Source: Betaproteobacteria bacterium
GTDB taxonomy: Bacteria > Pseudomonadota > Gammaproteobacteria > Burkholderiales > Usitatibacteraceae
DNA length: 64,000 nucleotides
NCBI GenBank assembly: GCA_016711875.1
Contig: JADJSD010000022.1
Span: forward strand, 1-64,000
Direction: 5' to 3'
The translations under genes were made by a program, and so were the position numbers. Under the pieces are notes generated by a model. That model saw only the letters and a program-made list of their open reading frames with translations, was not told the origin of the DNA and made no database searches. Shown one piece after another: positions 1-9,865 of this stretch (within the stretch, counting starts at the first letter, position 1; each line of letters begins with the position of its first letter).

Positions 1-2066
1 GAGCGCTAAGCAAAACCACCGACCTGCCTGAAGCAAGCTCAGCACCAGCAATGCGCAGCACAACCGGAGTTAGCAGAGAAGACTTAAGAGAGACTCCTCC
101 AACGATGAGGGCACGAATCGGCTTAGGTCGACCTGGGCTACGCGTCCCTCAGCGCGCGCTGCCGCACGCGCTGCCATCCCGCGGCCGTGCATCAGCGCGT
201 TGCTGTGCGTTACGACGCTTCGAGTAGATCGACGATTAGTTGTAAGTTGCAGTTGCTGTGAAGACTCAAAGACAGTACGGAAGCACCGATAGAACTTCAG
301 GTCCGATCCCGCAAACCGATTGATAGCCTGCCAGTCATCACCAACACAGAAGATCTGAACATCCGGGTTAAAAGTACGTATTGTCTCGACGAGTCATAAA
401 CAGTTCAGAAAAGTCCTGAAACTCGTCGATGAACAGGAAACGCAACCGTCTTAGGTCTCCATCACCCGCCTTTCGGGAAAAACGCGTAGCCCCGCAAGCG
501 ACCAGCGTCACAGCCTTCTGCAAAAGGCCGTCGAAGTCGTCTTTGTTCGTTGCTGTTAGACGCTGCAAGTACAGGTCATACAACTCTGTTGCTAGTTCAA
601 CGAACCACCGCTCTATTTCAACGGAAAAGTCATGTGTCGATGCACGGTCTCGTAGATCGTTTGGTTCGAGCCACTGCTTCCTGCTTCGTCCAACGAACCC
701 TGATACGGCACTGTTGAACCGAAGGACGGATCGCCGCCTCGAACGCTCCCAAATTTCGTCTTCGGACAGGCGACGGAGGGCACGCCCCTCGGTAAGTTGC
801 GTGACAAGTATGCGTTCCAAGGCAGCCTGATCGCCACGCCAGTCGTTAGGACTAACCTCAATGAAGATCCACCCGTCTTCCTTCTTTTGCCAGTAGGAAC
901 GCTTTTGTGCTGACACCTCGTCGTAGTCTGGATCGCCCTTTAGGCCAAAGTACTCGATGACGACCCCGCGCGACATATTGCCTGCCTTCGGAAGCGTGAA
1001 ATCTGGTCTGTAGTTTCGACCGCTTGCCCAATGGCTTCGTTCGTACTCGTAAGGCACATCGTGCTCGAAGAGGAAATTGGCGATGACTTTTCACCGAACG
1101 ACTTAACGAAATCGCCACGCAGCGTTTCACTTACTAAGCCACGGCGAAAGGCCAGCATCTCGTCACGGTCGAGGTGGAGTCCCCTCGTATAATGGAGTCC
1201 AATCCGCTCGGAAGTGTGCCAACATCAGGCGCCGGACGCGCAGTTTCGAATTGTGGATGCTGCATAGCATCCAAGAGGACCTGTTGGAATTCTTCATTCA
1301 AGCTCTGGTCGCTTCCATCCGCCGCGTTGACAAGGAGCGTCTTTGCGCCAGGGACCAATGCGTATGCAAGTGCGTGAAACGTCATTACATGCGGCAACGA
1401 GGCACCGCAGAGCTTCGACTTAAGCCGCTCGGCCATCTCTCTTGCAGCATCGCGATTGAAGGCTAGCAGCAACATCTCGGCTGGCGCGATGTCGCAGTGT
1501 CTTTGAAGGAACACCGCCCGGTTGGCAACTGTTTCAGTCTTCCCGCTACCCGCCCGCGCCGAAAGCTGGACGTGACAACCAACGGTCGCGATTGCTAAGG
1601 CCTGCTCTTCGTCAGGTAAAGGCCTAGGCTTGGTGCCTTGCGATGGCAAATTTTCTTCCATCCACCGCTGAACGAAGCGGATTTTCTCTTCCTCGTATTC
1701 CTTGAACGTGAGGTGCTCAGGTGAAGCTTGATTGAATAGGCGGTCGGCGCCGAGAAAGTTAGTCGCAAAGAGCGTCCTAACGTGGGTGAGCGCGTCTCGC
1801 CGCCGCTTTTGGAACTCGGCTAAGTTCGCGTCAACTTCTGCACGGGAAACGAGTTGCCAGTGATGGGGCCGCGGGCTTTCGATCAAGCACACGTCATCGT
1901 GGTCGGAGAACGAGACCGCACCTGATGGAAAGTCAACTTGCAAGTGACCTTCCCAGCCGCCCCGTAGCGTTCCCTCGCCATATTCCGGATGCGTGACAAC
2001 GTCCCCGACGGCCATCTGACGATCGGTTAGCTCAAGTCCGAAGAGTAGCCGATCGGCGGGCATCAT
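1..2066 (-). pseudogene. Helicase IV-like UvrD/Rep superfamily 1 DNA helicase, frame-broken and partial
   Basis: This is an ATP-dependent superfamily 1 helicase that runs off the left edge. The N-terminal piece (2066 down to about 1190) has a short HPEYGEGT segment like DUF3553, then Walker A (ARAGSGKT) and TFHALA. After breaks near 1190 and 1090 the frame continues as SFGEK then IANFLFEHDVPYEYER, an arrangement typical of helicase IV-like proteins. Walker B is FIDEFQDFSELF. A break near 380 precedes motif III (VGDDWQAINRFAGSD), and a fourth break lies near 80. All pieces line up in family order, so this was one gene. The breaks could be sequencing errors or decay of island cargo. It starts 33 bp beyond the integrase stop. 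Confidence 0.75.
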
Positions 2067-2099
2067 CGCCTCAAATCGGCGCCGTCGTCGTCACTACCT

Positions 2100-3328
2100 T
2101 CATCGTCGGCGGCAACAGAGTCGGCGTGTGAGACTCCCCGCCACCCACGCGTCGATCATGTCCGCCCATTCCTGCAGCATGTGGCGCCGCTGCTCACCGT
2201 ACTCGGCCTTGTTGTAGACGCCGCGCGATGAGCGCCCGTCTTCGTGGGCGAGGCACTTCTCGATCCAGTCGCTGTTGAAGCCGAGCTCGTTCAGGATGGT
2301 GGAGCCCGTGCGTCGCAGGTCGTGCACGGTGAACGGCTCCAGCGGTAGGCGAGATTCCTTGGCCTTCTCGACCACGACCTGGGTCACCCGGTTGAGGGTC
2401 GCCTTCGACATGCAGCGATCGGCGTCGTAGCGCGAGGGCAACAGGAACCGCGAGCCGCCGGCACAGGTGCGCAGCGCCATCATGATGTCGAGCGCCTGCT
2501 GGGAGAGATAGACGTTGTGCGGCTTGCCGGCCTTCATGCGGCTCTTCGGGATCGTCCAGACCGCGTTCTCGAAATCGACTTCGTTCCAGGTCGCCTCGAT
2601 GAGCTCGCTTTTGCGCACGAGCGTGAGCAGGATCAGGCGCAGCGCCAGGCGGATGGTGGGCAGGGTCGTGGTGACATCGAGGACGCGATGCATGACGCGG
2701 ATCTCCGACGGCGACAGCGCCCGATCTTTTGGCACGAATGTCGCAATCGACGAGGGGCCGACCTCGTCGGCCGGGTTGGGCGCCTTGTCGCCGTGCAGCG
2801 CTGCGAACCCAAAGATCTGTTTGACGATGTCGCGGACGTGCACTGCTGTCGCGGGCGCGCCGCGCTCCTTCACCTTGGCGCACAGGTTGCGCAGGTCTTC
2901 CGGCCCGATCTCGGCCATCAGCCGATTTCGGAACGCCGGCATGATGTCCCGGTCGATGATGCTCTTGCGCATCGACTTGGTGCTCTCCGCCATCCTGGCT
3001 TCTTCGAGCCAGCGGTTGGTGAACTCTCGAAGGTCTTGGCCTCGGACATGCGGCGCTTCTCGCGCTGCTTTTCCTGGCTGGGTGAGAGCCCCTCGGCGAT
3101 CGCCTTGCGCGCTTCCGTGCAGCGCTCGCGCGCCATGAGCAGCGAGATCCCGTCCTTGGTTCCGTAGCGGCCGACCGTCAGGGTCTCGCGCCGGCCATTG
3201 AGCCGGTAGTCGAGCCGAAAGGTGATCGTGCCTTTGGGCGAGACGGTCACGTACATCCCGTCCCGGTCGGCGACTTTGTAGGTGGTGGCCCTAGGTTTGA
3301 GGCCTCTCAACATCCCATCTGACAGCAT
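2100..3328 (-). CDS. P4-type tyrosine integrase (DUF4102 plus phage integrase), one frameshift
   Basis: This site-specific recombinase would insert and excise the island at guaA. The N-terminal DUF4102 arm-binding domain begins MLSDGMLRGLKPR. The catalytic domain has the first Arg in LTLVRKSELIEATW, the HxxR box in HDLRRTGSTIL, and the nucleophile Tyr in SRGVYNKAEY. I place the start at the ATG at 3328, which is preceded by AAGGAGG about 9 nt upstream and matches the usual family start; an upstream ATG at 3364 has weaker support. The reading frame breaks near 3030, where one G appears missing before EFTNRWLEEA. Repaired, the protein is about 409 residues, the usual family length. Confidence 0.85.
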
Positions 3329-3353
3329 CACAGCGCCCTCCTTGCGTGAGAAT

Positions 3354-3509
3354 TTTACCGTCACGAAAAAAGAGCCGCAACTAATTAGTTAACTTATTGT
3401 TTTATTTATATTTATTGCACTTATTTTTACCGTCAATCGCCTTTTCTAGCTGACGGTAAAAATTTTTCAGGGTTCGTGCCTAGAATTTTTACCGTCAGAT
3501 TTACCGTCA
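3354..3509. repeat. Five copies of TTTACCGTCA upstream of the integrase
   Basis: The 10-mer TTTACCGTCA occurs at 3354-3363, 3426-3435, 3488-3497 and 3500-3509, and inverted (TGACGGTAAA) at 3451-3460. The last two direct copies are spaced 12 bp apart. All lie in the AT-rich gap between the integrase start and guaA. Repeats in this position are typically arm-type integrase or excisionase sites, or operators that control the integrase promoter. Which of these applies here is not shown by the sequence. Confidence 0.75.
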
Positions 3510-3575
3510 GATTGAAGGGCATCCCCCCGATAGATCTCGATACATCTCGACAGACGTAACAATTATATATCAATC

Positions 3576-3588
3576 AGTTACAGTAACT
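3576..3588. promoter_or_regulatory. 13-bp palindrome between the integrase and guaA
   Basis: AGTTAC-A-GTAACT is a perfect 6-1-6 palindrome about 38 bp beyond the guaA stop codon. It could be a recombinase core or operator site of the island. No function can be assigned from sequence alone. Confidence 0.4.
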
Positions 3589-3625
3589 TTTCGATAGATG
3601 CTGATAGACCGTGAAAGACGCCGAA

Positions 3626-5254
3626 TTATTCCCACTCGATGGTGCCCGGAGGCTTCGAGGTCACGTCGTAGACCACGCGGTTGATGCCGCGCACCTCGTT
3701 GATGATGCGGCTCGAGATGCGCCCGAGCAGTTCGTATGGCAGATGCGCCCAGTGGGCCGTCATGAAGTCCGTCGTCTGCACCGCGCGCAGCGCGACCGCG
3801 TGCTCGTAGGTGCGGCCGTCGCCCATCACGCCCACCGAGCGGATCGGCAGGAACACCGCGAACGCCTGCGCCGTCAGGTCGTACCAGGACGTCCCGCTCG
3901 CGTCGCGCGTGGCGCGCAGCTCGTCGATGAAGATCGCGTCGGCGCGGCGCAGCAACTCGGCGTACTCGCGCTTCACCTCGCCCAGGATGCGCACGCCGAG
4001 TCCCGGTCCGGGGAACGGGTGGCGGAACACCATCTCGCGCGGCAGGCCGAGCTCCACGCCGATGCGCGCGCACCTCGTCCTTGAACAGCTCGCGCAGCGG
4101 TTCGACGAGTTTCATGTGCATGCGTTCCGGCAGGCCGCCCACGTTGTGGTGCGACTTGATGACGTGCGCCTTGCCCGTCTTCGCGCCCGCGGACTCGATC
4201 ACGTCCGGGTAGATGGTGCCTTGGGCGAGCCATTTTGCATTGGCCAGCTTCTTCGATTCGGCCTGGAAAACTTCGACGAATTCGCGGCCGATGATCTTGC
4301 GCTTCTGCTCCGGGTCGAGACGCCCGCCAGTTCGCGGAAGAACTCCGGCGCGGCGTTCACCTGGTCGACCTTCACGCCCATGTGCTCGGCGAAGGTGTCC
4401 ATCACCTGGTCGCCCTCGCCCAGGCGCAGCAGGCCCGTGTCGACGAAGATGCACGTGAGCTGGTCGCCGATCGCCTTGTGGATCAGCGCCGCGGCCACCG
4501 AGGAATCGACGCCGCCGGACAGGCCGAGGATCACCTCGTCGGCGCCGACCTGCTCGCGGATCCGGCGATGGCCTGCAGGGCGAACTCCGGCATGTTCCAG
4601 TGCCGCTCGCAGCCGCAGATCTCGTGCACGAAGCGCGAGTAGATGGCCTTGCCCTGCCAGGTGTGCGTCACTTCCGGATGGAACTGGACGGCATAGAAGT
4701 TCCGGGCCGCGTCGGACATGCCGGCGATGGGGCACGCCTCGTTCGAGGCCATCACGGCTGAAGCCCGGCGGAAGCGCCGTCACCTTGTCGCCGTGGCTCA
4801 TCCAGACGTCGAGCAGGCCGTGGCCCTCGGTGTTGGCGCGGTCCTGGATGTCGCGGAACAGCGTCGAATGCCCGCGCGCCCGCACTTCGGCATAGCCGAA
4901 CTCGCGGACCTTCCCGGTTTCGACGGTGCCGCCCTGCTGTGCGGCCATCGTCTGCATGCCGTAGCAGATGCCGAGCACCGGGACGCCGGCCCGGAAGACG
5001 TAGGGATCGGCCGCGGGGGGGGCCTCTTCCGTCACCGAGGCATGGCTGCCGGACAGGATGATCCCCTTCGGGCCGAAGGCGCGGATGAAGGCCTCGTCGG
5101 CGTCGTGCGGGTGCAGTTCGCAGTAGACGCCCGCCTCGCGCACGCGGCGCGCGATGAGCTGGGTGACCTGGGAGCCGAAGTCGAGGATGAGGATCTTGTC
5201 CGCCGCCGGGGGGGGGGGGGGGGGGGGGGGGGCGCGATCGCAAGGGGCCGTCAT
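3626..5254 (-). CDS. guaA: GMP synthase (glutamine-hydrolysing), four frameshifts
   Basis: GuaA converts XMP to GMP using glutamine and ATP in the cytoplasm. The class I amidotransferase domain starts DKILILDFGSQVTQ and has the nucleophile in GICYGMQTM and the His-Glu pair in FHPEVTHT. The synthetase domain has the P-loop LSGGVDSSVAAAL, and the C-terminal dimerisation domain ends SKPPGTIEWE. The reading frame breaks near 4755, 4560, 4320 and 4070, each by a single base, yet the pieces reconstruct a full-length enzyme. Sequencing error is likelier than loss of this gene. The start ATG overlaps the guaB stop (ATGA, 5251-5254), so the two are coupled. A run of 25 G on the plus strand near the start gives eight prolines before the conserved N-terminus, which is odd. 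Confidence 0.9.
5208..5232. repeat. 25-base G homopolymer inside the 5' end of guaA
   Basis: An uninterrupted run of 25 G on the plus strand encodes most of an eight-proline stretch at guaA residues 9-16, between the start and the conserved DKILILDFG. A run this long is hypermutable if real, but is also a classic assembly or base-calling artefact. Confidence 0.9.
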
Positions 5255-6712
5255 CCCTCGATGTGGTAATTGGGAGCTTCCTTCGTGATCTGCACGTCGT
5301 GCACGTGCGACTCGCGAATTCCCGCGGAGGTGATCTCGACGAACTCGGCGCGCGTGTGCAGCTCCTCGATCGAGCGGCAGCCGGTGTAGCCCATGCTCGC
5401 GCGAAGGCCGCCCATCAGCTGGTGGACGATCGCGGTGACCGGTCCCTTGTACGGCAGGCGCCCCTCGACGCCCTCCGGCACGAGCTTGTCGGCGTTGTTC
5501 TCGGCATCCTGGAAGTAGCGGTCCGAGGAGCCCTTCTGCATCGCCCCCAGGGAACCCATGCCGCGGTAGGACTTGTACGACCGGCCCTGGTAGAGCTCGA
5601 TCTCGCCGGGGGCTTCCTCGGTGCCGGCGAAGAGGCTGCCCAGCATCACGGACGAGGCGCCGGCCGCGAGGGCCTTCGCCACGTCGCCGGAAAAGCGGAT
5701 GCCGCCGTCGGCGATGCAGGGCACGCCCGTGCCCGCGAGCGCGGCCGCGACGTTCTGGATCGCCGTGATCTGCGGCACGCCGACGCCCGCGACGACCCGC
5801 GTCGTGCAGATCGAGCCCGGGCCGATGCCGACCTTCACGCCGTCGGCGCCATGGTCGACCAGGGCCCTGGCCGCCTCGCGCGTGGCGATGTTGCCGCCGA
5901 TGACCTGGATCTGGGGTAGCGCGTCTTCACCCACTTCACGCGATCGAGCACGCCCTGCGCGTGGCCGTGGGCGGTGTCGACCACCAGCACGTCCACGCCG
6001 GCCTCGACCAGCATCTCGACACGCTCCTCGGTGCCCTCGCCCACGCCGACCGCTGCGCCGACGCGCAGCGCCCCTGCTGGTCCTTGCACGCATTCGGGTG
6101 CTCGGAGGACTTGAGGATGTCCTTCACGGTCATCAGGCCGCGCAGCTCGTCGTTGCCGTTCATCACCAGCACGCGCTCGAGCCGGTGCCGGTGCATGAGC
6201 GCCTTGGCCTCCTCCAGACTCGCGCCCTCCCGCACCGTGATCAGCTTGTCGCGCGGGGTCATGATGTTCTTCACCGGCTGGTCGAGGTTCGTCTCGAAGC
6301 GCAGGTCGCGGTTGGTGACGATGCCCACGACGCGCTTGCCCTCGAGGACCGGCAGGCCCGAGATGCGGTGCTTGCGGGTGAGCGCGAACACCTCGCGCAC
6401 CGTCATGGTCGGGGAGATGGTGATCGGGTCCTTCACGACGCCGCTTTCGAAGCGCTTCACCTTCGCGACCTTGGCGGCCTGCGCCTCGGGCGGCAGGTTC
6501 TTGTGCAGGATGCCGATGCCGCCTTCCTGCGCCATGGCGATGGCGAGGCGCGCTTCCGTGACGGTATCCATGGCGGCGGACGTGAGCGGGATGTGCAGCT
6601 CGATCGAGCGGGTGAGGCGGGTCTGGAGGCTGACTTCGCGGGGAAGGACGGTCGAATGCGCCGGGACGAGCAGTACGTCGTCGAAGGTGAGCGCTTTCTG
6701 GATGACGCGCAT
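5251..6712 (-). CDS. guaB: Inosine-5'-monophosphate dehydrogenase, two frameshifts
   Basis: GuaB oxidises IMP to XMP with NAD+, the step before GuaA. The N-terminus reads MRVIQKALTFDDVLLVPAHS. Two CBS domains follow at roughly residues 90-205, then the catalytic loop GIGPGSICTTRVVAGVG with the active-site Cys and the GMGSLGAM flap region. The frame breaks near 6073 and near 5916. The second falls in a run of C, where one base seems to be missing (TACCCC-AGATC should read YPQIQ). Repaired, it is a normal ~487-residue enzyme. The start at 6712 matches the family N-terminus; in-frame residues upstream are not conserved. Confidence 0.93.
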
Positions 6713-6740
6713 GGGGAACGATGCCTCGATACAAAAGTCG

Positions 6741-6769
6741 ATTATACCGGGCGCTCTCACCCCCGCCAA
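6741..6769 (-). promoter_or_regulatory. Predicted sigma-70 promoter of guaBA
   Basis: Reading the minus strand, TTGGCG and a perfect TATAAT are separated by 17 bp, with TATAAT ending about 28 nt before the guaB ATG. This is the best housekeeping-type promoter in the window and would drive guaB-guaA. Confidence 0.75.
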
Positions 6770-6831
6770 ACCGGGCCTGCCGGGCCTGCCTCGGATTGAC
6801 GCTCCAGCGGATTCTCGGTAAGGTTAGCTAA

Positions 6832-7221
6832 ATGCTTGAAAAATTGTGGATTTGGGTCCGCCCGGCGGGCCCGGTGGCCGGGGCGGCGGTGCTGGCAATG
6901 GCCCTCGCGGGCTGCGCCGTGCCCGAGCCAGTAAAGGCTCCCGAGCCGGTGGCGATCGCCCCGGAGCCACCCAAGGCCCCGCCTGCCGTCGACCCGACCG
7001 CTGCTTCGGAGGAAGCGAAGGCCCTCCTGGCGCAGGCGGAAACCGACATCCAGCGCGCCCGCGCCCGCCGCGCGCTCTGGCAGAAGGCGTGGGAATCCCT
7101 CGTCGCGGCGCGCGCTTCGGCGGCGGCCCGCGACGATGCCGCCACCGCAAGCCACGCCCGGCGGGCGAGCGAGCTCGCGCAGCTCGGCCTCGAGCAACTG
7201 GCCTATCCGGCCGTCAAGTGA
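6832..7221 (+). CDS. Small predicted lipoprotein, helical, unknown function
   Basis: A 129-residue protein with a hydrophobic leader ending in the lipobox LAGC, then a Pro/Ala-rich linker and a helical region (about residues 55-125) rich in Ala, Glu and Arg. It is probably a lipid-anchored periplasmic protein. The helical part has a spacing of Trp, Ala and Gln faintly like SoxXA-binding or DUF4398-type lipoproteins, but this is not enough to assign a family. It is divergent from guaB and has AAGG about 8 nt upstream of the ATG. Confidence 0.7.
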   Translation: MLEKLWIWVRPAGPVAGAAVLAMALAGCAVPEPVKAPEPVAIAPEPPKAPPAVDPTAASEEAKALLAQAETDIQRARARRALWQKAWESLVAARASAAARDDAATASHARRASELAQLGLEQLAYPAVK

Positions 7222-7270
7222 TGCCCCGGACCGGCCGTAAATGATGGGTCCGTTCCCGAAGGAGACCGCC

Positions 7271-7708
7271 ATGAAACGATTCGCGCTCGCCGCCCTCGTC
7301 ATCCTCGTCGCCCCGCTCGCCTCGGCACAGCTCTACAAGTGGGTCGACAAGGACGGCAAGGTCCAGTATTCCGACCAGCCGCCGCCCGCGGGTGCATCCA
7401 AGCAGATCAACGTCGCCCCCGGCCCCGCCACGCCGGCACCGTCGGCCCGCGAAAAGGACAAGGCCCTCGAGAAGGCGCGCGTCGAGTCGCGCGAGTCGGC
7501 CAAGAAGGCCGAGGACCTCGCCAGGAACACGAAGCAGCGCCAGGACGAATGCGACCAGGCCCGCTCCTACCTGAAGGGCATCGAGGCCGGCGGGCGCTTC
7601 GTCACTTTCGACGCCAAGGGCGAGCGCGTCTTCATGGAGCAGGACCAGATCGATGCCGCGAAGGCCAAGGGCCGGCAGAACGTCGAGGAGGCCTGCAAGG
7701 GCCTGTGA
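7271..7708 (+). CDS. DUF4124 domain exported protein
   Basis: A 145-residue secreted protein with a signal peptide ending near ASAQ, followed directly by the DUF4124 signature LYKWVDKDGKVQYSDQPPP. The remainder is a charged helical region. DUF4124 proteins are common periplasmic proteins of unknown role in Beta- and Gammaproteobacteria. The ATG at 7271 is chosen because it starts the signal peptide and has AAGGAG nine bases upstream. Confidence 0.85.
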   Translation: MKRFALAALVILVAPLASAQLYKWVDKDGKVQYSDQPPPAGASKQINVAPGPATPAPSAREKDKALEKARVESRESAKKAEDLARNTKQRQDECDQARSYLKGIEAGGRFVTFDAKGERVFMEQDQIDAAKAKGRQNVEEACKGL

Positions 7709-7754
7709 ACACGAACCGGGGCGCACCCCGGGATACCAAGAACCACAAAGCACC

Positions 7755-9855
7755 ATGTCGCACACGCCCCCGGGCAGCCGCCTCCTAGCCGCCCTGCTCG
7801 CCGCCTCAGTGTCGCCGGCCCTCGCCCTCGGGCTGGGCGAGGCCGACCTTCGCTCCGCGCTGGGCGAACCGCTCGACCTCGTGATCACGATCACCGCGGG
7901 CCCGGAGGATTCCCTCTCCGCCGACTGCTTCTACCTGCCCCGCCCGCTGCCCGGCGGGCTGCCCACGGTGACGCGCGCGCAGTTCACGATCGAGAGCGGG
8001 TCGAAGCTGCACGTGCGCACGCCGCAACCGCTCAACGAGCCGGCCATGGTGCTTCGCATGCACGCCTCCTGCCCGGGCGGCGGGCTCGTCGCGCGCGAAT
8101 ACCCGCTCCTTCTCGACCCTCGCCCCGTGAGCGCCGTCGCGCCGCCGGTCGTCGCGCCCGTGCAGGCGCCTCGCGCCGCCGCCGCGAAATCGCCCGCGGA
8201 TGCGGGCGCGCCGGGGCTGCGCTCGATCGCCGGGGACACGCTCGCCGGTCTCGCCGGCGCGGTCTATCCGAGGAACCGCCGGGCACGCGATGCCTACGTC
8301 GCCGCGCTGCGCGAGGCCAACCCGTCCCTCGCGGGCCTTCGGCCCGACGAACCGATCCCGCCGGAAACCGCCGTCGCCTTGCCCGACCTGCGCTCCGTGG
8401 CGAATCGCTCGATGCCGCGGGCCACCGCCGGCGCGACACCCGCCGCGGAGTCGCCGGCGCCCCCGCCAAAGGCGAAGCGCGAAAGGCCCGCTCCCGAAAG
8501 CACCGCCGCCCCGCGGGAACGCAAGCGATCGCCGCCGCGCAAGGACGAAACCGCCCGCCGGACGGACGGTTTCGTCCTGCGCCTGTCGTCCGGCGAGGTG
8601 GATCTCGCCCGCAGCCGCGACATCGACGACCGCACGCGCGCGCAACTGCGCGAGCGCCTCACGCTCCTCGATGCCGACGACCAGGTCTCCGCGCTGCTGC
8701 AGATGCGCAACAGCCTGCGGCAGCTCGAGAACCGGGTCGCGGAGATGCAGCTGCGCCTTTCCGGCTCGATGCCGGTCGCGCCTGGCGCGACCCCGCCCGC
8801 GACGCTGCCGAAGCCCCCGGTGCCGGAGGCCACCGCACCAGCCGCGACGCCGCCGCCTGCGCAAGCGAATCCCGTCGAAACGCCGCCGACCGCCGCGCCA
8901 CCGAAAGCCGAGCCTGCGCCCGCCGCGCAAGTGCCGGACAAGCCCAGGGCCGTTCCGGCGGCGAAGCCCGAACCGACCCCGACACCGACACCGATGCCGG
9001 CGCTCTCGATGCAGGCCTGGGGGCTCATCGCCCTGGCTGCCGCGGGACTCGCCCTCTTCGCCTTCCTCGTGATCCGGCGCCGCAACCGCCCCTCGGCGCG
9101 GCGCCGTGCCGCCGAGCGCGAGCGGGAATTCATCGCGGCCACGGTGATGAACGAGCAAGGCCCGTCGTCGCAGATCCTCGATCCCGAGGGCATGCTCGAG
9201 CCCGAGGAGCCCGCGCCTGCGCGCCCGCAAGTCGATTCCGACGCCGAACTCACCACGCGCATTCCCGGCGCGGATCCGCAGGTGCTTCGCCGGCGCTACC
9301 TCGAGGAGCGATTCCCGGAGATCGCGAACGGCGCGCTCGACATCGCGAATCCCGATTCCGTCGTGAAGGGCGCGCGCCTGCTCTACGAGGACGGCGCCCT
9401 CCCGCGGGCGGTCGAGCTGCTGCAGTTCGCCCTCGAGGAGAACCCGGCGCAGCAGAAGCCCTGGCTCGCACTCTTCGAGATCTTCCGCCTGGAAAACCTC
9501 TCCGGCGAGTTCGCGGCGCTGGCCGCGCGCTTCCCGCGAGCACCACGGCACGACGGACCACTGGCGGAAGGTCCAGTACATCGGCCGCGAGATCGACCCG
9601 CAGAATCCGCTCTATCGCGACGACGCCTTCAACAGCCTCGAGACGATCGGCTACCCGAACGCGGCCAAGGCGCGCGCGATCACCTTCGACCCGCTCGCGG
9701 AGAACTGGCTCAATGCGCCGATGGATTTCACCTCGGACGCGCTCGCCGGCGAGCTTCGCCGCGCCCTGCTCGCCGACGCGGGCCTGGGCGAATCGGACCT
9801 GATCCCCAACCCGATGCCCGCGCTCAAGCAGGTCGAGATGTTCAACGTCGCCTGA
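7755..9855 (+). CDS. FimV/HubP-family polar scaffold protein, one frameshift
   Basis: FimV-like proteins are inner-membrane proteins that organise type IV pili and cell-pole factors. After a signal peptide (MSHTPPGSRLLAALL...), the N-terminal FimV signature LGLGEADLRSALGEPLDL is present. A LysM-like stretch (RSIAGDTLAGLAGAVYPRNR), a long Pro/Ala-rich linker with a short coiled coil, one membrane helix (WGLIALAAAGLALFAFLVI, about residue 420) and a TPR-like cytoplasmic part follow. The frame breaks near 9535, where one extra C in TTCCCGCG shifts the frame; the continuation (REHHGTTDHWRKVQYIG) completes the C-terminal domain. It is shorter than many FimV proteins. The next gene begins 10 bp after the stop. 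Confidence 0.75.
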
Positions 9856-9865
9856 AGAGCCCGCC

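Larger units (their letters stand above)
1..3625. mobile_element. End of an integrated genomic island at the 3' end of guaA (partial)
   Basis: This segment is visibly less GC-rich than the rest of the window. It holds a P4-type tyrosine integrase gene pointing away from guaA, preceded by an AT-rich region with repeats, and a helicase cargo gene. It ends exactly where guaA ends. The 3' end of guaA is a well-known attachment site for such integrases, so the right boundary is probably in the last codons of guaA, near 3626-3650. I found no second copy of that guaA end in positions 1-3600, so the other boundary lies outside the window. Confidence 0.7.

Noticed and set aside
1..3600. Second attachment site of the island
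   Set aside because: No copy of the guaA 3' end was found in this stretch; it must be outside the window if present.
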